Shown one piece after another: positions 6,161 to 11,278 of a stretch of 11,278 nt of DNA (positions are counted from its first letter, which is position 1; every line of letters starts with the position of its first letter). The stretch comes from an uncultured Bacilli bacterium (lineage in GTDB: Bacteria > Bacillota_I > Bacilli_A > RFN20 > DUOF01), in contig CAKORZ010000044.1 of the NCBI GenBank assembly GCA_934101685.1, positions 1-11,278 on the forward strand. Reading direction: 5' to 3'. The notes beneath the pieces are model-generated. The model did no database searches. It saw only the letters and a list, made by a program, of their open reading frames with translations, and was not told the origin of the DNA. A program made the position numbers and the translations under genes.

Positions 6161-6842
6161 TTACTTTTTCCTCCTTTACTTCATTTTTAACTTCTTTTTT
6201 ATTTTTCTTTTTATCACCTATATATTTAAATAAAGCAATCCATAAAGCAAGTACTATAAAAGCTCCTGCTCCAGTAGCAAGTAAAGGAATCTTAACCATT
6301 TCTCCAAAACTAGAAGTTCCAAGTATTGTATTTAAATTAAATATTTCTTTATTAGTAAACATACTATGTAGAACTATATTTCCTGTTCCAAGTAACTCTC
6401 TAACAAAAGAAATAAGAAATAAAGCTGCTCCAAAACCTATACCAGTAGCTAAACCATCTAATACGCTTTTAAGAGGTGGGTTCTTACTAGCAAAAGCTTC
6501 AGCTCTTCCTAAAACTATACAGTTAACAGTAATAAGTGGCAAAAATACACCTAATGCTTTATATAAATCGTAAGTATAAGCTTGAGCTAACATTGTAATA
6601 CATGTAACAAATGTAGCTATTATTATAATAAATATTGGTAATCTTATTTCTGTTGGTATAACCTTTCTAAGTAAAGAAACAATTAAATTTGAACAAATTA
6701 AAACTATTGTAACAGCTAAAAACATTCCAATAGCGTTGTCTATGCTAGTTGTAATAGCAAGTGAAGAACACATACCTAGCATTAAGACAAATATAGGATT
6801 CTTAGTAAAAATATCTTCTTTAAAAATTGTACTATTTTTCAT
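6153..6842 (-). CDS. rnfE: Rnf complex membrane subunit E
   Basis: This 229-residue membrane protein, homologous to RnfA, is its partner in the core of the Rnf pump. Cys25 (LGMCSSLAIT) and Cys108 (LPLITVNCIVLGRAEAFAS) are the expected 2Fe-2S ligands. The following KNPP...LDGLATGIGFGAALFLISFVRELLGTG block is highly characteristic. The C-terminal tail is lysine- and glutamate-rich (KKKNKKEVKNEVKEEK) and probably cytoplasmic. Length is normal for the family. The ATG overlaps the rnfG stop as TAATG and has a GGGAGG site a few bases upstream, consistent with coupled translation. Confidence 0.97.
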   Translation of the reverse strand: MKNSTIFKEDIFTKNPIFVLMLGMCSSLAITTSIDNAIGMFLAVTIVLICSNLIVSLLRKVIPTEIRLPIFIIIIATFVTCITMLAQAYTYDLYKALGVFLPLITVNCIVLGRAEAFASKNPPLKSVLDGLATGIGFGAALFLISFVRELLGTGNIVLHSMFTNKEIFNLNTILGTSSFGEMVKIPLLATGAGAFIVLALWIALFKYIGDKKKNKKEVKNEVKEEKVNA

Positions 6843-7372
6843 TATTTATTCCTCCCATAATGGCTTATTGCCTCATTTACTACACTAATAAAATTATTTC
6901 CAGTAGAAGTAGCGCCACTAACTATATCTTCACTACCTAAACTAGATTTATCTTTCTTGCTATCTAAATATGAACTATCTGCATACTTTTGAGCATATGC
7001 ATCACCAGTTACAGTAAACTTAATCTTATATATTTTACCATTACTATCTAAAGCTAAAACACAAGAACTATCATCACTACCAACTCCATCTGTTACAGTT
7101 AATTTATAAACATAATAAGTAGTAGATCCACTAGTTACTTTATAAAAGTTATTTATTCCTTTATTATTTTCTTCTTTACTAACTAATGAACTTCTATCAT
7201 CTATTGTAATATTACTACCTAGCATTTCTACAATCGCAGCATTTTCTCTTTTCATAGTATTTCTATCTATAACTGGTTTTGTAACATTATATACAACTGC
7301 AAGAAGTAAACCAGCAACTAATGCAACTAACCCTAAAATAAGTGGATACTTAACCATTTTATTATTTTTCAT
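6842..7372 (-). CDS. rnfG: Rnf complex subunit G with covalent FMN site
   Basis: This 176-residue protein has one N-terminal membrane helix (about 10-30) and an extracytoplasmic FMN-binding domain. The flavinylation motif is intact: Asp149-Ile-Val-Ser152-Gly-Ala-Thr155-Ser-Thr. Thr155 is the predicted attachment point for FMN, added by the ApbE encoded downstream. RnfG relays electrons on the outer face between the Fe-S core and RnfD. Length is at the short end of the family. The start overlaps the rnfD stop by one base (TAATG) behind GGGAGGTG. The fused C-terminal domain of the neighbouring RnfD looks like a second, diverged relative of this domain. Confidence 0.96.
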   Translation of the reverse strand: MKNNKMVKYPLILGLVALVAGLLLAVVYNVTKPVIDRNTMKRENAAIVEMLGSNITIDDRSSLVSKEENNKGINNFYKVTSGSTTYYVYKLTVTDGVGSDDSSCVLALDSNGKIYKIKFTVTGDAYAQKYADSSYLDSKKDKSSLGSEDIVSGATSTGNNFISVVNEAISHYGRNK

Positions 7373-8874
7373 TAGTTAGCACCTCCCTTATAAGTTTCAA
7401 TAACAGCCTTAATATTTCCAATTATTGCACTACTTGTCCACGTAGCACCTGCCTCAATATCAAAACTTGTATCGTTAGTAGTAACTTTACTACATTGTCT
7501 ACTTGAACATTTAAAATTATCAAACTCAGAAAAACTTAAATCCAAATTATCTCCAATATAAATATCATAATAATGTAAAGCTTCAATTCCATTATAATTA
7601 TTTTCATGTTCATTAACACTAGTTACTTCTACCTTAGTAACCTTATTATTAGTAGTGTCTAGAGTAACTTCCATTATTAAATCTCCATGGAATGCTTTAC
7701 TTTTAACCTCATATACATTCTCACTCTTTTTAGTAATTGTATAATCCTTTAACCATTCATTTGCATTTTCTTTTGAATCATCACTTGTTTTTAAAGGATA
7801 TAAAGCATTGAAACCAACATTAATTCCTATAACTCCTACAAAGAATGCTGCAATAATAGCCCATCTAACACCTTGCTTACTAAAGGTATTTCCTTTTATA
7901 CAACTATCAATTAAAGGATTAAGCATATTCATTAAAGCAATTGAAAACATAACGCCTTCAGGATAACTTGATTTAACTCTTATAAGCATAGTTAAACCTG
8001 CTGCACATATACCAAATATAATTTTACCATTCATTGATTTAGGACTAGTAACAGGATCAGTAATCATAAATACTGCTCCAAACATAAGTCCACCTGTAAT
8101 TAAATGAACTAAAGTATACATAAATGGATTATCTACTTTATAAAATAAACCTAAGAAGAAACTAATTCCTGTAATAGTAAGTAAATAACTACCTATTAAT
8201 CTATAGTTTACTATTCCTCTAATAATTAAATAAATAGCTGCAACAACAAGTAAAATAGTAAATGTTTCACCTATTGCGCCATTATAATTACCAAATAATA
8301 ATTGTTTTAAATCATAACCATTAGGTATTAACCCATTACTCCAATCAATACTACCAGTAACTGTAGAACCCGTAACAAAATCATATGTTGAACTAGTATA
8401 ATTAGGTGTAATTCCATAATTCATCATATTAGGGAAAGATAAACCTACAAATATTCTTCCTATAATTGCTGGGTTAAAAATATTATATCCAAAACCACCA
8501 AAAACATATTTGCCAAGCAAAGTTGCTACTATCGCACCAATAACTACAACATACAAGTTAACACCTATTGGCAAACACAAAGCAAATATAAGAGCAGTAA
8601 CATAACTATAACTATTCAAAACAAATTTGCATATACCTTTAAATGTTCTCTCTTTATATACTAGTGCCATAATAACATCAATTGCTATTGTTGTAACTAG
8701 TGATACTAAGCCAACTAACAATCCTCTCAATCCTACAGTAAAATTAAATCTAATACTGTATGCTACAATAGATGTAATCCAAACAACACTTAATACAGCA
8801 AATAACTCTATCATTATTCCTGTAGTGCTTCTTTTACTCCTTAAATAAGGACCTTTTGCTAATGAAAATTTCAT
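7372..8874 (-). CDS. rnfD: Rnf complex subunit D with extra C-terminal FMN-binding-like domain
   Basis: This ion-pumping, flavin-carrying membrane subunit is 500 residues long, against about 310-350 usually. Residues 1-359 are the RnfD membrane part: FNPAIIGRIFVGLSFP at 133-148, the covalent-FMN region DFVTGST at 165-171, GGLMFGAVFMITDPVTSP at 261-278 and YPEGVMFSIALMNMLNPLID at 304-323. The usual TGAT is TGST here, with Thr171 the likely FMN site. After a helix at about 339-359 comes an extra outward domain (360-500). It reads like an FMN_bind domain (PF04205): strands around VTLDTTNNKVTKVEV and the ending Asp472-Ile-Glu-Ala-Gly-Ala-Thr478-Trp-Thr, matching DxxSGATxT apart from Ala for Ser. 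Cys456 and Cys461 in it may pair. The ATG has a strong AAGGAGG site. The gene starts 14 bases after rnfC. Confidence 0.95.
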   Translation of the reverse strand: MKFSLAKGPYLRSKRSTTGIMIELFAVLSVVWITSIVAYSIRFNFTVGLRGLLVGLVSLVTTIAIDVIMALVYKERTFKGICKFVLNSYSYVTALIFALCLPIGVNLYVVVIGAIVATLLGKYVFGGFGYNIFNPAIIGRIFVGLSFPNMMNYGITPNYTSSTYDFVTGSTVTGSIDWSNGLIPNGYDLKQLLFGNYNGAIGETFTILLVVAAIYLIIRGIVNYRLIGSYLLTITGISFFLGLFYKVDNPFMYTLVHLITGGLMFGAVFMITDPVTSPKSMNGKIIFGICAAGLTMLIRVKSSYPEGVMFSIALMNMLNPLIDSCIKGNTFSKQGVRWAIIAAFFVGVIGINVGFNALYPLKTSDDSKENANEWLKDYTITKKSENVYEVKSKAFHGDLIMEVTLDTTNNKVTKVEVTSVNEHENNYNGIEALHYYDIYIGDNLDLSFSEFDNFKCSSRQCSKVTTNDTSFDIEAGATWTSSAIIGNIKAVIETYKGGAN

Positions 8875-8888
8875 GTTTTACCTCCTTC

Positions 8889-10181
8889 CTACTTACCACT
8901 AACTCTTAAATAAAGTTTAGCTTTTTTAATTGCATCAGTTAAATCTAATTTAGAAGGACAAACAAATGAACACATTCCACATTCAACACATTTACTACAT
9001 TCAAATGCTTTTAATTCATTAACATCCTTACTATCAAATGCATCTTTTATTTGAACTGGTTGTAATCCTGCTGGACAATTCTCTATACATTTACCACATT
9101 TCAAACAAGGTCTAGTATTATATACTTTCTTTTCCATAACAGTTAAAGCACCATTATTTAATTGTAAAGCAAATTCATCTGTAATATTAGCTTTAGAAGT
9201 CATTGGTCCTCCAGCAAGCACACATACTTCTTCTTTCAAATATCCTAATTTATTTAAAATATTCTTTGCAAGTGTACCAACAGGAACAATTACATTAGCT
9301 GAATTAACAGCATCACCACTAACAGTAATAACTCTCTTACTAATAGTTTCTCCATTAATTAAAGCCTTACTTACTCCTATAACTGTTTGAGCGTTATTAA
9401 CAATTACTCCAACTTCACTAGGTAATTTATCATAATTTTTCTTAAATACTGTTTTTACTAATAATTTTTCCCATCCCATTGGATATTTATCTTTTACTTC
9501 AAATATTCTAACATTAGGATAATTAACCAATTCTTTATCTAACATTTCTTTTAAATCTTTTTTATTGTTTTTAAAAGCAATAACAGCTTCTTTTGCTTCA
9601 CTAATTTTTAGTAAAATTTGAATACCTTCTAATAAATAATTAATATTTTCTTTAATAGTAACATAATCAGTAGTAAGATAAGGTTCGCATTCTACAGCAT
9701 TAACAAGCAAACTATTTATTGAAGCAGTAGATGAATACTTAACATAAGTTGGGAAACCTGCCCCACCAAGTCCTACCATACCACTTTCTTTCAACGCTTC
9801 TAATAATTTTTCTTTACTTTCCTTCTTATAATCATATTTAGTTAATAGCGTACTTCCATATTTAAAATCATTTTCAATAACTAAATGATTGCAAGCTCTT
9901 CCAAGTGCACTATTATACATACTCTTAATTTCTTTTACTTTACCACTTACACTAGAATATATAGGAACATAAAAATCTTCCCTTTTACATAAAACAGTGC
10001 CAACTTTAACTGTATCATTTTCTTTTACTAACACTTGCATTTCTTTACCATTTGGTGCAACTGTAGGAAAGCACACCTCTTTGCATACATCTTCATCATT
10101 AGATAAATCCAATATTTCTTTATGTGAAGTAAGTTCCTTATGCCCATCAATATGTCTTTTTCCTTTAGAACTAATTATCAT
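8889..10181 (-). CDS. rnfC: Rnf complex subunit C (NAD/FMN and two 4Fe-4S sites)
   Basis: This cytoplasmic subunit exchanges electrons with NAD(H) through FMN. It is 430 residues long, normal for the family. GLGGAGFPT at 137-145 is the nucleotide/FMN-binding loop, followed by the conserved NAVECEPYLTTDY at 161-173. Two 4Fe-4S motifs lie near the C-terminus: Cys359, 362, 365 and 369 (CLKCGKCIENCP), and Cys398, 401, 404 and 408 (CVECGMCSFVCP). The usual YPQGG/A-x-K-QL stretch reads YPMGWEKLL at 233-241, and the following VNNVxT reads VNNAQT. RnfC-like relatives such as PrdC are an alternative, but its place at the head of a full rnf set favours RnfC. The start overlaps the upstream gene by 11 bases and has an AAGGAG site. 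Confidence 0.95.
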   Translation of the reverse strand: MIISSKGKRHIDGHKELTSHKEILDLSNDEDVCKEVCFPTVAPNGKEMQVLVKENDTVKVGTVLCKREDFYVPIYSSVSGKVKEIKSMYNSALGRACNHLVIENDFKYGSTLLTKYDYKKESKEKLLEALKESGMVGLGGAGFPTYVKYSSTASINSLLVNAVECEPYLTTDYVTIKENINYLLEGIQILLKISEAKEAVIAFKNNKKDLKEMLDKELVNYPNVRIFEVKDKYPMGWEKLLVKTVFKKNYDKLPSEVGVIVNNAQTVIGVSKALINGETISKRVITVSGDAVNSANVIVPVGTLAKNILNKLGYLKEEVCVLAGGPMTSKANITDEFALQLNNGALTVMEKKVYNTRPCLKCGKCIENCPAGLQPVQIKDAFDSKDVNELKAFECSKCVECGMCSFVCPSKLDLTDAIKKAKLYLRVSGK

Positions 10182-11148
10182 TTACATTTTCTCCTTTCCC
10201 ATATACATTTTTAAATACCTTCATTTTTTCTCCTAAAACATATCCATCATAAATGTAACCTTTAGTAAATTTTTCTAAATCTTCACTTACATTATTTCCC
10301 TCATATGCTTTATTAACTATTTTTTCCCATTCACTAGCATCACTCTTTGCTTCCTCTATTAAATCGTAAATGCTTTTATTTAAATTAACTCCAGTCGCAG
10401 GATCATTCCATACACTATTTTTCAAATTTAAATAATCTATTTTTATATCATCTTTTACTATTTTAGGATGCATCATTGTATTAAGAGGAGTATTTTTTAA
10501 AATAACTCCTACTATTTTCTTTTTAACTGAATGAGGACTATACAGACACTTTTCAATAGTTATCATGTGTTTATATGCATTATAGAAACTTTTACTAGTA
10601 ATTAAATTTTCTTTAACCACATCATTAGCAAGTCTTCCATACATTTCACTAACACTCAAAACTTTATTCTTATCAGTTTCAATTGATTTAGATGGCTTTA
10701 CTTTATACTCTTTATATCTATCATTCATAAGTAAAACATCCATATTAGTTTCAAACAAAGTATGATCAACAAAATATACTCTCTTCATTTTTTTATCATC
10801 ACTGAATCCAGTCTTATAAAACACATAAGGATGAACTTTCTTGTCTAAAACATAATGAAGTCCTGCTCCAAAAATATATGAATATAAAATATCTTTTTCT
10901 TTACTTTCATTAGCGTATTCAAAAAAGAACTCAAAAACATTTTTAGGATCTAATTTATGTAACTTACTACCATATCCTCTTGTAACCTTACCATTTTTAG
11001 AACTCAAAAAAGGAACAAGGCCATAAAAGAAAAATGGATCAGGTCCTTGTGCTCCTAATAAATAAACATCTTCATTATTTTTCAAAAAAGAATTGCTACT
11101 ATTATAAACTTCTTTATTAAAACCATAATGAGTTAATATAGATGGCAT
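10171..11148 (-). CDS. Zinc-dependent phospholipase C-like protein (PF00882 family)
   Basis: This 325-residue protein has the spacing of metal ligands seen in the Zn-dependent phospholipase C / S1-P1 nuclease fold. His7 is in MPSILTHYGF, GPDPFFF is at 35-41, and His64 is in GSKLHK. His98, Asp102 and His106 are in GLHYVLDKKVHPY. His129, Glu133 and Asp137 are in DHTLFETNMD. No signal peptide or membrane helix is visible, so it looks cytoplasmic, unlike secreted toxin phospholipases. Many low-GC Gram-positives carry such uncharacterised proteins. The real substrate is unknown, and phospholipid, nucleotide or phosphoester cleavage are all possible. It is the first gene of the Rnf cluster, overlapping rnfC by 11 bases. 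The ATG has an AAGGGGG ribosome binding site. Confidence 0.82.
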   Translation of the reverse strand: MPSILTHYGFNKEVYNSSNSFLKNNEDVYLLGAQGPDPFFFYGLVPFLSSKNGKVTRGYGSKLHKLDPKNVFEFFFEYANESKEKDILYSYIFGAGLHYVLDKKVHPYVFYKTGFSDDKKMKRVYFVDHTLFETNMDVLLMNDRYKEYKVKPSKSIETDKNKVLSVSEMYGRLANDVVKENLITSKSFYNAYKHMITIEKCLYSPHSVKKKIVGVILKNTPLNTMMHPKIVKDDIKIDYLNLKNSVWNDPATGVNLNKSIYDLIEEAKSDASEWEKIVNKAYEGNNVSEDLEKFTKGYIYDGYVLGEKMKVFKNVYGKGENVNDN

Positions 11149-11170
11149 TTTATATTACCCCCTTAATTAA

Positions 11171-11176
11171 ATTATA
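11171..11176 (-). promoter_or_regulatory. Candidate -10 element for the Rnf cluster
   Basis: A perfect TATAAT lies upstream of the first gene of the cluster on the minus strand. No good -35 is found at 16-18 bases upstream; the region there is an A tract that could act as an UP-like element. The implied leader would be only about 15 bases, reaching just to the ribosome binding site. A promoter further upstream, within or beyond the palindrome at 11212-11231, is equally possible. Confidence 0.3.
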
Positions 11177-11211
11177 ACCAAAATAATAATTTTTTTTTAG
11201 TTTTTATGTAC

Positions 11212-11231
11212 TTTTAAAATATATTTTAAAA
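11212..11231. repeat. 20-base perfect palindrome upstream of the Rnf cluster
   Basis: The stretch reads the same on both strands: T4 A4 TATA T4 A4. It lies about 35 bases upstream of the candidate -10 element. It consists only of A and T, so its length is less surprising than it would be in balanced sequence. It could be an operator, an AT-rich cruciform, or part of the 3' end of an upstream unit outside the window. The rest of 11149-11278 shows no gene that I can support. Confidence 0.4.
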
Positions 11232-11278
11232 TTATTTCCGTAAAAACAAGCAAAGTCGCTATATAGATTATATAAAGG

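Noticed and set aside
7489..7512. Cys456 and Cys461 in the RnfD extra domain as a heme-binding site.
   Set aside because: The spacing is C-x4-C and no histidine follows directly, so it does not match CxxCH; a disulfide is more likely.
1805..10236. Plus-strand open frames at 1805-2065, 2448-3017, 3748-3945, 8627-8848 and 9997-10236.
   Set aside because: Each lies opposite a well-supported minus-strand gene, has low-complexity or hydrophobic composition without family motifs, and needs no separate explanation.
1..11278. A recoded genome in which TGA means tryptophan, suggested by no TGA stops among 13 genes.
   Set aside because: All genes read full length under the standard code and tryptophan is TGG where checked; the absence of TGA stops in 13 AT-rich genes can be chance.

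Overview
This window comes from a very AT-rich, low-GC Gram-positive-type genome, most likely an anaerobic member of Bacillota such as an uncultured gut Bacilli or Erysipelotrichia-like lineage. The evidence is strong AAGGAGG-type ribosome binding sites, a SAM-I riboswitch, lipoprotein signal peptides and an Rnf complex. Rough counting of a few lines gives about 22-28% GC in most genes. The exact taxon cannot be fixed from this sequence. Every gene I can support is on the minus strand, so reading order runs from high to low coordinates. All stops are TAA or TAG, and tryptophan is encoded by TGG wherever I checked it, so the standard code fits.

Region 1 (11148 down to 2720) is one tightly packed cluster with overlaps of 1-32 bases or gaps of at most 14. 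It starts with a zinc-dependent phospholipase C-like protein and continues with a complete Rnf set in the order rnfC-rnfD-rnfG-rnfE-rnfA-rnfB. It then runs into apbE (FMN transferase), a NusG-domain-II membrane protein, a Gx transporter (ECF S-component-like) and a TSCPD-domain protein. Rnf couples electron flow between reduced ferredoxin and NAD to ion pumping. ApbE attaches FMN covalently to RnfG and RnfD outside the cell, and the last membrane genes resemble partners seen in flavin-based electron-transfer loci. Three features depart from a textbook Rnf. RnfD carries an extra C-terminal FMN-binding-like domain. RnfB is only about 106 residues and lacks the ferredoxin-like iron-sulfur domain. 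A short unlisted gene for a four-cysteine membrane peptide lies between rnfA and rnfB.

Region 2 (2693 down to 1274) has its own extended -10 promoter and one surface lipoprotein with an InlB-type B-repeat-like domain. Its base composition is visibly less AT-rich than its neighbours, which hints at acquisition.

Region 3 (about 1247 down to 1) holds a 65-residue helix-turn-helix-like protein behind a palindromic putative operator. It is followed by metK (S-adenosylmethionine synthetase, cut by the window edge) under a SAM-I riboswitch with a clear terminator and antiterminator. The sigma-A-type promoter for the riboswitch lies inside the last codons of the 65-residue gene.
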